Shown: positions 1 to 6,529 of the stretch, piece by piece
Layout: each line of letters begins with the position of its first letter
Position numbering within the stretch: position 1 is the first letter of the stretch
NCBI GenBank assembly: GCA_964651495.1
Contig: CAZYWP010000086.1
Span: forward strand, 1 to 13,679
From: CAZNVB01 sp964651495
Lineage (GTDB): Bacteria > Acidobacteriota > Aminicenantia > Aminicenantales > UBA8522
DNA: 13,679 bases
Reading direction: 5' to 3'
Notes under the pieces: generated by a model
Databases searched by the model: none
What the model saw: only the letters and a program-made list of their open reading frames with translations
Told to the model about the DNA's origin: nothing
Position numbers and translations under genes: made by a program

Positions 1-6
1 CATCCC

Positions 7-2556
7 TCAGACCACAAATTTCTCCCACTCCGACTTGACCTTTTCCATGAGTTTCTTAAACCTTTCTTCCCGCCGGATTTTTTCCAGAAAAGGATCATAC
101 TTGGAAAGAAGGGGATAATTGATGAAACCCAAGTCCACGGTCTTTTCCAGCCAATCCATGGCTTTCTCTCTCTCGTCCAGCATGGCATAACCCATGGCTA
201 CGAACCAGGAGTAGGTGATATCGCGTCCGGCCACGAATCTCAATTCGTCGGTAACCGACTGCAGCGCCTCCTGCTTTTTTCCCTGAACGGCATATTTCAG
301 AAAAAGGCCGAGCTGGGCGAATAGGTGTTTCGGCTCATCCTGGACGATTCGATCGATCAGCGAAAAAGCTTCTTCCAACCGCCCGTTATAAATCAGCGCC
401 ACAGCATAAAGACCCTGGCCGGCCGGATTCTCGGGCACCATTTGAAGCATTCTCTGAAACGGTTCCAAGGCTGACTCAAATTGGCCGTTGAAGAAATAGA
501 GCCAGCCGGGGAGAGAGTGGTTGATCGGGTTGAGGGGGTCGATTTTCAACAATCTTTCGACCAGAGGCGCCGCGGCCGATGTCTTTCCGACATGCATGTA
601 GACCGCGGCAAGCCAGAAGAGAGCATCGGCGTTGTTCGGATCTTTTTCGAGGACACGCTTTAAATGCTGAACGCTCTTCTGGTTGTTTCCCATCGTATAG
701 AAAAGCCCGAGGAGGAAATGCCCGTAAGCCGAATCCGGCTCGAGCTTGAAGATCCTGCCGGCATATTCTTCCACCTGACGGAGACAGGCTTCGTCTGATC
801 GAATCCCGGAATTGTAAAGCTGCCAATAGACATAACCCATGCCGGCATAAAGGAGGACATTTTCCCCGACGATGTCCAGGCCATTCTGCAGGAATCTTAA
901 AGCCCGCTCCAAAGCGTCCTCATCCCAGCGCCAGATTTCCTGTCTGGCCTTGAGATAAAATTCGTAGGCCAGCACATTGTCGAGCGGACGGGAGGCGATG
1001 CTCTTGCTTTCCTCGGGACTCAGTTTCAATTTCAAGGCGTCGACAATCGCCCGGGAGAGGCTTTCCTGAATTTGGAAAACGTCCTCTATCGTGCCGCTGT
1101 ATTTCTCTGCCCAGACCTGAAAACCGGTGGCCGCATCGGTCAATTGGACGGTGATCCGGATGTTCTTATCAATCTTTCTTACGCTGCCTTCCAGAACATA
1201 TTGGACGTTGAATTCCTTGCCGATGGACTGGATATCCTTGTTGGCGCCCTTTAGGATCGTGGCTGAAGTGCGGGAAAAGACGCGGATAGTGTTGAGCTTA
1301 GAAAGGTCGGTGATGATTTCTTCTGTCAATCCTTCACTAAAATAAGTGTTCTCTTTTCCCGGGCTGAGATCATCAAAAGGAAGGATGGCCACGATTTTCT
1401 CGGCGGGTGAGGACTTCACTTCTGTGGGCGTCCTCGACGTTTGCGGTCTCAGGACACGATCAAAGACAAGATAACCGGCGATGATAAACAGAACAACCAG
1501 AATGAGAATGCCGGGGAGTCGAAGAGGCCTCACCCATTTGACAAAGGCGCGCGGCTGATCTCCTCTTCCAAGTTCTACCCCTGTCGGGGTCGGGATTTCT
1601 TCCTCCATTTGCTCGAGTCCTCGCAGGACCTCCCCGACGCTCTGATATCTCTTTTCTCTGTCCTTTTCCAAGCATTTCAAAATCATCCGGCTGAAATTCT
1701 CTGGGATCCGGGCGTTCAGGTTTTTGGGATCGACAGGCATCTCGGTCTTCTGTTTCACACCGATGGAGATAGGCGTGTCACCTGCAAACGGCACCCGGCC
1801 CGTAACCATCTCATAAAGAATCACTCCCAGCGAATAAATATCGGAGCGGTGGTCTAACTCTTTGCCCTCCACCTGCTCGGGAGACATATATTCCGGAGTC
1901 CCCACGGCCGCACCCGCATGGGTTATGCCTTTGACCTTCGTCAAGCGAGCGATGCCGAAGTCCATGATCCGGGCGTTTCCCTCTCTGTCGATCATGATAT
2001 TGCTGGGCTTGAGGTCACGATGGATAACTCCCAATCTGTGGGCCTCGCTCAGTCCTTCGCCCACCTGTCTGGCGATATTGATGGCCGTCTTCATGCCCAA
2101 CTGGCCGCTCATCCTGATCATGCTTTTCAGGTTTTCTCCGGGAACATATTCCATGACGATGTAGTGTTTGTCTCCGGCTTCTTCGAGAGAATACATTTTG
2201 CAGACGTTTCTGTGGGCAATCTGACGGGCCAATTTCAGCTCGTTGCGGAAGCGCTCAATGATGCTTTTGTTGGCCGCAATTTCGGGGTTGATGACTTTGA
2301 GGGCGACCTCCTCCTGCAGTTTTTTATCCTCAACCCTGTAAACCCGGCCCATCCCGCCTCGGCCAAGAACCTCGATGATTTCGTACCTTTCGGCAAACAG
2401 ACTTCCTCTCTCCGGGTCGCTCAGCGGCGAGAAGTCCATGGTCTTGGTGCTTTCCTCCGAGACTTCCTCACGAAGGCTTAGTCTCGTCCCGCACTCGGCG
2501 CAAAAATGCGAGGCATCAGGATTCTCAGAATGGCAGGAGGGGCATGTTTTAGGCAA
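7..2556 (-). CDS. Ser/Thr protein kinase with zinc ribbon, TM segment, TolB/FlgO-like domain and TPRs
   Basis: Transmembrane Ser/Thr kinase (PknB type), 849 aa from the start chosen here. Order: zinc ribbon with Cys 5, 8, 19, 22; kinase domain about 58-320 with glycine loop GRGGMG, Lys87 in VALK, HRD 179-181, DFG 199-201 and a GTPEYMSPE activation segment, so it should be active; one TM segment about 345-367; a TolB/FlgO-like domain about 388-520 (AILPFDDLSPG, YFSEGLTEEI, YVLEGSV), as found in many bacterial kinase and cyclase TPR proteins; TPRs from about 530 to the end. The region after the TM is probably periplasmic and a sensor or scaffold. The start is TTG at 2556: it gives the same C-P-x-C spacing as the two paralogues, has GAGGG at 2562-2566 and lies 27 nt after a promoter -10. 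The in-frame TTG at 2583 abuts that -10 and would precede the transcript. The C-terminal end (DP-F-LR-F-L) resembles that of the kinase at 10709-13567. Substrates are unknown. Confidence 0.93.
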   Translation of the reverse strand: MPKTCPSCHSENPDASHFCAECGTRLSLREEVSEESTKTMDFSPLSDPERGSLFAERYEIIEVLGRGGMGRVYRVEDKKLQEEVALKVINPEIAANKSIIERFRNELKLARQIAHRNVCKMYSLEEAGDKHYIVMEYVPGENLKSMIRMSGQLGMKTAINIARQVGEGLSEAHRLGVIHRDLKPSNIMIDREGNARIMDFGIARLTKVKGITHAGAAVGTPEYMSPEQVEGKELDHRSDIYSLGVILYEMVTGRVPFAGDTPISIGVKQKTEMPVDPKNLNARIPENFSRMILKCLEKDREKRYQSVGEVLRGLEQMEEEIPTPTGVELGRGDQPRAFVKWVRPLRLPGILILVVLFIIAGYLVFDRVLRPQTSRTPTEVKSSPAEKIVAILPFDDLSPGKENTYFSEGLTEEIITDLSKLNTIRVFSRTSATILKGANKDIQSIGKEFNVQYVLEGSVRKIDKNIRITVQLTDAATGFQVWAEKYSGTIEDVFQIQESLSRAIVDALKLKLSPEESKSIASRPLDNVLAYEFYLKARQEIWRWDEDALERALRFLQNGLDIVGENVLLYAGMGYVYWQLYNSGIRSDEACLRQVEEYAGRIFKLEPDSAYGHFLLGLFYTMGNNQKSVQHLKRVLEKDPNNADALFWLAAVYMHVGKTSAAAPLVERLLKIDPLNPINHSLPGWLYFFNGQFESALEPFQRMLQMVPENPAGQGLYAVALIYNGRLEEAFSLIDRIVQDEPKHLFAQLGLFLKYAVQGKKQEALQSVTDELRFVAGRDITYSWFVAMGYAMLDEREKAMDWLEKTVDLGFINYPLLSKYDPFLEKIRREERFKKLMEKVKSEWEKFVV

Positions 2557-2560
2557 GATA

Positions 2561-2566
2561 TCCCTC
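2561..2566 (-). promoter_or_regulatory. Ribosome binding site that decides the TTG start at 2556
   Basis: The minus strand reads GAGGGA followed by four bases and TTG. No comparable site lies before the upstream TTG at 2583, which sits next to the -10 hexamer. Confidence 0.6.
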
Positions 2567-2583
2567 TTTGATAATTTGGCCAA

Positions 2584-2612
2584 AGAATAGCACCGCGATG
2601 GAAAATAGTCAA
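2584..2612 (-). promoter_or_regulatory. Promoter of the first kinase gene, TTGACT-N17-TATTCT
   Basis: On the minus strand, TTGACT (2607-2612) is followed by a 17-nt spacer and TATTCT (2584-2589) with an upstream TG (extended -10). The -10 ends 27 nt before the TTG at 2556. The 10-bp palindrome TTTGGCCAAA (2575-2584) overlaps the predicted transcription start and could be an operator. The surrounding sequence is repeated upstream of the kinase at 13567. Confidence 0.7.
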
Positions 2613-2651
2613 CCGGGCAACGAACTGAGGAATGTTCCTGGCGAAAAGAAT

Positions 2652-3224
2652 CTACACCAGGAAATAATAGGCGAGGAGGACAGCCCAGACGATGGGCGAT
2701 CTGATCAGGGCATGAGACTCATCCCAGACCCACCAGTGCCTCTCCGACTCTTTTTCAAAGAGCAAACTCGTGACTTCGACTCCTAGGATAGCAAACATAT
2801 GAAAAATGACGTTTCCCACCGGAAAATTCTTGCAGGTGATCATGCTGAATATGAATAGTCCGACAAATAGTTCGAGCTTGTGAAAAGCATGGACGTGAAC
2901 GCCGATGCAATAGAAATGTCCCAGGGCAAAGATCAAACTGGTAAAAATCAAAGCATGTCCGAAATCCAAATGCAGCCATCTCTGGAAGACGATATAAAAA
3001 AGAAAAATTCTAAACACCAATTCTTCTACGACCGCAACAAGAACGGCCTTACCCAGGATTATCAAGACGTTCAAGAAGCTTATCCTGATGGGATCCTTAA
3101 AGCGGGTGATTCCGAAAAACCTGACAACGAGGGCATATCCAACGATGATGAAAAAGACAAGGACATGCCTTAACTCTAACCAGGAGAGGTTGTCAGAAAT
3201 AAGCTGGATGATGTCTCTAATCAT
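2652..3224 (-). CDS. CPBP/CAAX-family intramembrane metalloprotease-like protein
   Basis: Predicted inner-membrane protein of 190 aa made almost entirely of hydrophobic helices. It carries the CPBP (Rce1/ABI-like) motifs in order: EELVFR at 67-72 (EExxxR), FALGH at 99-103 (FxxxH), and His142 in a hydrophobic helix as the likely third metal-site residue. Characterised family members cleave prenylated CAAX proteins (Rce1) or act in bacteriocin maturation and immunity; the substrate here cannot be told. It is at the short end for the family. The ATG has a strong site, AAGGGGGG at 3231-3238, six bases upstream. A 16-codon ORF from the conserved leader overlaps its first codons. The gene lies upstream of the first kinase in the same direction with a 68-nt gap before that gene's unused TTG, and the kinase has its own promoter in the gap. 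Confidence 0.82.
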   Translation of the reverse strand: MIRDIIQLISDNLSWLELRHVLVFFIIVGYALVVRFFGITRFKDPIRISFLNVLIILGKAVLVAVVEELVFRIFLFYIVFQRWLHLDFGHALIFTSLIFALGHFYCIGVHVHAFHKLELFVGLFIFSMITCKNFPVGNVIFHMFAILGVEVTSLLFEKESERHWWVWDESHALIRSPIVWAVLLAYYFLV

Positions 3225-3267
3225 GAGCGGCCCCCCTTACAAGTGCGATGATTGAATGAGCATTCAT
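3217..3267 (-). CDS. Possible 16-residue leader ORF before the CPBP gene
   Basis: ATG at 3267 opens a 16-codon frame (MNAHSIIALVRGAAHD) whose TAG stop lies seven bases inside the CPBP gene, in another frame. The conserved repeat supplies GAGGTC about 12 nt upstream, a long spacing for a ribosome site. The equivalent ATGAAT in copy 2 also opens a short frame ending next to a gene start. If translated it could couple or attenuate CPBP expression. The two peptides do not resemble each other beyond the first two residues, so the conservation may be only at the DNA level. Confidence 0.25.
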   Translation of the reverse strand: MNAHSIIALVRGAAHD

Positions 3268-3333
3268 GCGCCGATTTGACCTCATTCCGTCGGCCTGGAT
3301 GATAAATCGTGAAGTAACATGATGTCAAATCGG
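3241..3333. repeat. Symmetric promoter-leader repeat, copy 1
   Basis: About 90 bp shared with 6505-6592, roughly 75-80% identical by eye in the best part (3254-3292). It contains an inverted repeat: 15-nt arms at 3271-3285 and 3319-3333, matching at 14 of 15 positions around a 33-nt centre. The minus strand reads TTGACA (3323-3328), 18 nt, TATCAT (3299-3304), a good promoter for the CPBP gene. The plus strand reads TTGACC (3276-3281) with GATAAA 19 nt away. The element can therefore fire in both directions from overlapping -10 sequences. Confidence 0.6.
3299..3328 (-). promoter_or_regulatory. Promoter of the CPBP gene, TTGACA-N18-TATCAT
   Basis: A consensus -35 (complement of 3323-3328) and a 5-of-6 -10 (complement of 3299-3304) on the minus strand, 74 nt before the CPBP start codon. 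The same hexamers with the same 18-nt spacing recur in copy 2 of the repeat. Confidence 0.6.
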
Positions 3334-3369
3334 GCCAAGAACCGGAGGCTACCTGCCAGAAGCGTTGTC

Positions 3370-3687
3370 TTATTGGGCGAGCGCCTTGGCAGCGTCGGCT
3401 GCCACCGCTTCGAGAACCGAATCGCAGCGGCCGGCATCAAGATACGTCGCCAAGTCCTCGCTCCCCGCGAACCTTCTCCCCGTGATCTCGGAACAGAGCT
3501 TGGTATGGAATCTGCTCCTGAAGAGCCGCGCGGCCTCTCTCGACGGATTCATCCAACCGATGCCGACCTGCAAGCCCTGCAGGTTCGACCGGATCATCGA
3601 ATGCTTGGGCTTATCCCTTTCTTTGAAGTACTGCAACGAAATCGCCAAGATTACGGCAGCCAAAGCCCCACATGCGTTTCCAGACAA
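3370..3687 (-). CDS. C-terminal part of a frameshifted C_GCAxxG_C_C protein (second repeat)
   Basis: A 105-codon frame containing the second family signature, in frame with upstream codons that read GLGLSGNACGAL on the minus strand. Cysteines at 6, 65 and 88 of this frame continue the C...CGAxxG...C...C pattern begun in the frame at 3651-4271. It has no ribosome site of its own, and its apparent ATG falls inside the conserved glycine-rich motif, so it is the tail of the neighbouring gene and not a separate gene. Restoring one base near 3698 fuses the two frames into a protein of about 300 residues. The C_GCAxxG_C_C family (PF09719) is a putative redox or metal-binding protein with no firmly established function. 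Confidence 0.7.
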   Translation of the reverse strand: MSGNACGALAAVILAISLQYFKERDKPKHSMIRSNLQGLQVGIGWMNPSREAARLFRSRFHTKLCSEITGRRFAGSEDLATYLDAGRCDSVLEAVAADAAKALAQ

Positions 3688-4271
3688 TCCCAGTCCGCCT
3701 GTGCGAGCCCTGCCACCACGACGTCGAGCCCGTCGGTCTTGAGTCCAATCGCCTCGCTCACCCGGTCGAACGCTTCGGCCGCGCAGTTTCTGCGCCGCGC
3801 CCCCGCTGTGAATTGCCCGCGCTCACTCATCGTCTTCTCGATGATGTCGTGGAACACCGGCGCCATGTCGCACAGCTGTCCCTGGCATACGCGCAGATTG
3901 CCTTTCAGCATGAATTGGACGAGACTCCACTTTCTCATTCCAAGGATGTCGCCGCAGTTCAGCTGGCGACCCGTGCGTTGCCATGCGCTCACCGCGTTCC
4001 TGGTCGCCTCGAGCGCCGCCTCGGAGGCCGCGGCCCGGTCCCCGATCCGACTGCGGGCACGCACACCGGCTGCTAGTCCCGCCCCCCAAAGCGCCCCGCA
4101 GGCGGCATCCAGCTCGGCCACGATCCCGCCGCAGAGTGGGTCAGAGGCTTCCTCCAGTTCCTTCCAGTCGAGTCCGGCGGCCCTGTCGAGGACCGTCAGC
4201 ATCGTCTCGGAGCAGCTGAAACGTCTCAGGAACTCCTTTTTGACCGACTTCGCATCCAGTACGTTCTCCAT
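3651..4271 (-). CDS. N-terminal part of a frameshifted C_GCAxxG_C_C redox-type protein
   Basis: 206 codons from ATG at 4271, which has AGAGGTGG close upstream. The frame stays open 53 codons further, but no start there has a ribosome site. Residues 20-110 form a first signature unit: Cys20, Cys47, CGALWG at 58-63, Cys106. A second unit begins at Cys163 (CAAEAF) and is cut after about residue 191, where the true frame shifts to the one ending at 3370. The last 15 or so codons here (from ADWDC on) are out of frame. Typical family members carry a single unit of about 140 residues, so this is a tandem duplication. The cysteine arrangement suggests a cytoplasmic redox or metal-binding protein; no signal peptide is visible. 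The segment looks GC-richer than the kinase genes. The break could be a real mutation or an assembly error. Confidence 0.75.
   Translation of the reverse strand: MENVLDAKSVKKEFLRRFSCSETMLTVLDRAAGLDWKELEEASDPLCGGIVAELDAACGALWGAGLAAGVRARSRIGDRAAASEAALEATRNAVSAWQRTGRQLNCGDILGMRKWSLVQFMLKGNLRVCQGQLCDMAPVFHDIIEKTMSERGQFTAGARRRNCAAEAFDRVSEAIGLKTDGLDVVVAGLAQADWDCLETHVGLWLP
3695..3700 (-). other. Frameshift site in the C_GCAxxG_C_C gene
   Basis: On the minus strand the frame reads A-G-L-A-Q and then loses the motif. Adding one G to the short G run here gives CAG-GGC-GGA-CTG and restores AQGGLGLSGNACGAL, the expected glycine-rich signature. One missing base therefore explains the break. Confidence 0.65.
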
Positions 4272-4361
4272 GATTCCACCTCTCGTCACATTTGGCCTAC
4301 GCCTCAGACCCGCCTGCCCTGGGCGACGCACCGTCCACGATCGCCGAGTCTCGCAGGGGAC

Positions 4362-4391
4362 AGTATAGGCCTTTTCCCGGACAGCGCGCAA
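4362..4391 (-). promoter_or_regulatory. Candidate promoter of the C_GCAxxG_C_C gene, TTGCGC-N18-TATACT
   Basis: The minus strand has TATACT (4362-4367), a 5-of-6 match to the -10, with TTGCGC 18 nt upstream (4386-4391), a 4-of-6 match to the -35. It lies 90 nt before the ATG at 4271. It is weaker than the other promoters in the window. Confidence 0.4.
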
Positions 4392-4661
4392 CCGGCGATT
4401 CGCTGAGCCGCGACGCGCCGGTCTTCCCACAGCGGAAGGGCCAGCTGTGGGCGCGAATCCTCGGGAATTTTCCGCAGATTGACAAGGATACAGAAGAACT
4501 TGTTCCGTTCTGCGAGAAGAATGGATTCATATACATATCCCGACCTTATAGAGGCGAAGGCGCTCCTTGAGGATCTTTCTTGAGAAGCCTGGATGATTTA
4601 GCTTCCCTAGATTGAATTTGAGATTTGCAGATCTTGACGCGCGGCCGGGGCGTGGTTTCAA
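4392..4661. other. Intergenic stretch without a convincing gene
   Basis: This is the remainder of a 390-bp gap between the phosphatase and the cysteine-protein gene. Short open frames exist on both strands but none has a ribosome site with recognisable protein features. It holds fragments resembling the promoter-leader repeat: GGATTCATA at 4523-4531, GACCT at 4542-4546 and GCCTGGATGAT at 4587-4597. Confidence 0.4.
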
Positions 4662-5120
4662 TCAGGAAGGCCTGCGTAGGACCTCGAGGCGGATGCGCCG
4701 GGCCGGCAATGCCTTCACGTGCTCGGCGAAGCGCTCGTTAAAGAGTGCACCCGCCCGCACCTGGCGGATGTGGGCGAGGATGTCGGGTCCGCACTGGCCG
4801 AGGTAGGACAACGCCGTCGCCGCGACCAGCATGGACCGGTTGAACCCCATGCGGCAGTGGACGAGTACGGTTCGGCCTGCTTCAACAAGGTCCGCGACCA
4901 TGCGGCCGAGGGCGTCAAGCTTGTGCAGGTCCGGTAGGTCCTCATCGAAGATCGGGTAGTAAACGTACAGCAGCGTGCCCGGCTTTTTGGGCAGGCCGAG
5001 GTCGATGTCGCCATCCATATCGACCACGGTATCGACGCGCTGGGCGCGCACGAGTTCCCAGTCGTCGATCTCGCCCGAGACGAGAAGTGTTGCTGCCGAG
5101 TTGATAGGAAAGATATCCAT
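4662..5120 (-). CDS. Dual-specificity protein phosphatase
   Basis: Cysteine-dependent phosphatase of the DSP/PTP superfamily, 152 aa, with no signal peptide or membrane segment and so probably cytoplasmic. The P-loop HCRMGFNRS (88-96) fits HCx5RS: Cys89 is the nucleophile and Arg95 binds phosphate. Asp59 or Asp61 in FDEDLPD is the likely general acid. The size matches a bare catalytic domain. Members remove phosphate from Tyr and Ser/Thr, and some act on lipids or RNA, so protein substrates are not certain. It sits among three Ser/Thr kinases and could reverse their marks, though it shares no promoter element with them. The ATG at 5120 has AGAGG and AAGG close upstream. It reads in the same direction as the cysteine-protein gene but is 390 bp away, so a shared operon is doubtful. 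The sequence looks GC-richer than the kinases. Confidence 0.88.
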   Translation of the reverse strand: MDIFPINSAATLLVSGEIDDWELVRAQRVDTVVDMDGDIDLGLPKKPGTLLYVYYPIFDEDLPDLHKLDALGRMVADLVEAGRTVLVHCRMGFNRSMLVAATALSYLGQCGPDILAHIRQVRAGALFNERFAEHVKALPARRIRLEVLRRPS

Positions 5121-5141
5121 GGCCTTGCCTCTTTAGCTAAG

Positions 5142-5171
5142 ACACTAATGCCATCTTAGAATCGATGTCAA
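5142..5171 (-). promoter_or_regulatory. Promoter of the phosphatase gene, TTGACA-N18-TAGTGT
   Basis: On the minus strand, consensus TTGACA (5166-5171) is followed by an 18-nt spacer and TAGTGT (5142-5147), a weak -10. It ends 21 nt before the ATG. A short inverted repeat, CTAAGA (5137-5142) and TCTTAG (5154-5159), spans the -10 region and could be an operator. Confidence 0.45.
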
Positions 5172-5174
5172 GAA

Positions 5175-5225
5175 GAAAAACGCTCTGGCTGATGGCCCGG
5201 TGCCGTTCTGAGTTGCTTGACCTTC
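5175..5225 (-). terminator. Possible intrinsic terminator after the beta-sandwich protein gene
   Basis: Downstream of the stop at 5235 the minus strand has an imperfect hairpin (CTC/GAG and GGC/GCC pairs with a bulge) followed by CGTTTTTCTTCTTG, a T-rich tail. The stem is short and interrupted, so this is tentative. Confidence 0.25.
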
Positions 5226-5234
5226 TCCCGGGGG

Positions 5235-6428
5235 TCATTTCTGAAGATTGAAAAGAAGCCGGGCGCCCAACTTCCCGTCCTCGCTTTCGCTGGAGTAGAA
5301 GGAGGCGTTAATGGAGCCCAGAGGCCGAACGGCGATCCCGAGGGCCTTCCCCTCGATCAGGCGCTGCAAGACAGGCTTGGAGATGGTCAGGAAGGTCTTG
5401 GCGCCGTCTCCCTCGGTCACGGGCCAGTCGATGATCATCTGGGGATTCAGGATGTCCTCGACGGCCTTCCCCCGGCAAAGGCTGTTGAACGTGACGGTCT
5501 TTTGCTCCCAACGCGGGTCTCCGCCCGTGATTTCGACGACCCGGATCAGTCCGAAGTCCGGCCGCTCGTCGGACGTCCGTTCGATCGACCTCGTCGTGAG
5601 CTCAAGCAGTCCTGGGCCCGACGCCTTCTTCCCGGCGAACGGGCCGAGGTCCCAGCGCAGGATGATGGACCGCGTTCCGCCCGCCGTCACCACGGTCGTC
5701 TTCTTCCCCGCGTCGCGGACGTACCAATTGTTCAGGTTGACGTCCGGGTTCTCGAGATCGACGGTCGAGTCGGCAGCCGCGCGGGCTTCGCAGGAGAAGG
5801 ATTTCGGGTCGGCGACCGGGGGATGGTAGGGCACGGGCTCCCCCTTGTCGGGTCCGGCGAGCGCGGTGTCGACCACATCCACCTTGAAATAATCCACGTC
5901 CACCCGATATTTTCCCAACCCCCAGTCCATGAGGGCCATCTGGCCGTTGACCGCGTCCCCCGGCCCGGCCTCGAAACCGCGCGTGGTCATGCTGATCGTG
6001 TGCCAGTCCTCCGCGTCAGGGATGTCGAACTCCATGAGGTGGCTGTGAAAATCGGTGGTTTTCTGGGTGTTGAGATGGAGGTTCACCCGGCGCGGGGCGT
6101 GACTCACCCGGATGCGGGCCTCGATTCGCAAGGCGTAGCCCGGCCTTTGGAGAAGGTCCAGGTCCAGCTCGTCGGAAACCTGGTGCTTGATCAGGGCCCA
6201 CCAGACGTTCCGCCGGTCCCCGGTCGCGTCCACCAGGATGGAGACGAAGCCGTCTTTTTGGATGAGATCCATGACGGCCTGTCCCTCTCCGGCGAGGAAG
6301 CCCCAGCCGTTCACGCCGTCGGGATCCTTCTTCAGCGGCCAGTTGAAGTCCTCGAGGAACTGGGCCGAGGCGGAAATGGCCAGGACGAGGCCGGCGGCCA
6401 AAACGAAAATGAAGTCGTTCTTTTTCAA
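5235..6428 (-). CDS. Exported two-domain beta-sandwich protein of unknown function
   Basis: 397 aa with a clear signal peptide: MKKND, then a hydrophobic core, with probable cleavage after the ASA at 20-22. Domain 1, about 24-190, has aromatic-rich beta strands (WWALIKH, RVNLHLNTQKTTDFHSH, WHTISMTTRGF, DWGLGKYRVDVDYFKVDV) in the style of a galactose-binding or carbohydrate-binding fold. Domain 2, about 210-397, contains ILRWDLGPF, LLELTTRS and VTFNSL, resembling the DNRLRE/CBM96 type of binding domain that follows catalytic domains or stands alone on secreted proteins. No catalytic motif is evident. A periplasmic or surface glycan-binding role is an inference. The start is TTG at 6428 with AGGGG nearby. 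A 31-codon leader ORF ends five bases before it. It is divergent from the SUMF1-kinase gene across 250 bp. Confidence 0.75.
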   Translation of the reverse strand: MKKNDFIFVLAAGLVLAISASAQFLEDFNWPLKKDPDGVNGWGFLAGEGQAVMDLIQKDGFVSILVDATGDRRNVWWALIKHQVSDELDLDLLQRPGYALRIEARIRVSHAPRRVNLHLNTQKTTDFHSHLMEFDIPDAEDWHTISMTTRGFEAGPGDAVNGQMALMDWGLGKYRVDVDYFKVDVVDTALAGPDKGEPVPYHPPVADPKSFSCEARAAADSTVDLENPDVNLNNWYVRDAGKKTTVVTAGGTRSIILRWDLGPFAGKKASGPGLLELTTRSIERTSDERPDFGLIRVVEITGGDPRWEQKTVTFNSLCRGKAVEDILNPQMIIDWPVTEGDGAKTFLTISKPVLQRLIEGKALGIAVRPLGSINASFYSSESEDGKLGARLLFNLQK

Positions 6429-6433
6429 GACCC

Positions 6434-6529
6434 CTATGTTACCTCCGCTCCGAGCCCGAACGAACCGCTCACAAAAAGCACTCTCGGAGGAGATTTCTTT
6501 TCTGTTGCGCTGGCTGAACGAGGATTCAT
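6434..6529 (-). CDS. Possible 31-residue leader ORF before the beta-sandwich protein gene
   Basis: ATG at 6529, in the conserved leader part of the repeat (GGAGGAGG about 13 nt upstream), opens a 31-codon frame beginning MNPRSASATEKK. Its TAG (6434-6436) stands five bases before the TTG start of the exported protein and overlaps its ribosome site. The position mirrors the 16-codon frame before the CPBP gene and suggests translational coupling, but coding is unproven. Confidence 0.25.
   Translation of the reverse strand: MNPRSASATEKKSPPRVLFVSGSFGLGAEVT

Noticed and set aside
3319..4368. A 349-codon plus-strand frame over the cysteine-protein gene
   Set aside because: Low-complexity Arg/Ser/Pro/Ala composition and no ribosome site; the minus strand carries two family signatures in the same interval.
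4297..4570. Small protein genes on either strand in the gap before the cysteine-protein gene
   Set aside because: No ribosome sites, no recognisable motifs, and the frames overlap each other on opposite strands.
5137..5159. Terminator hairpin from CTAAGA and TCTTAG
   Set aside because: The stem is only six A/T-rich pairs, has no T tract, and sits on the phosphatase -10; an operator is the better reading.
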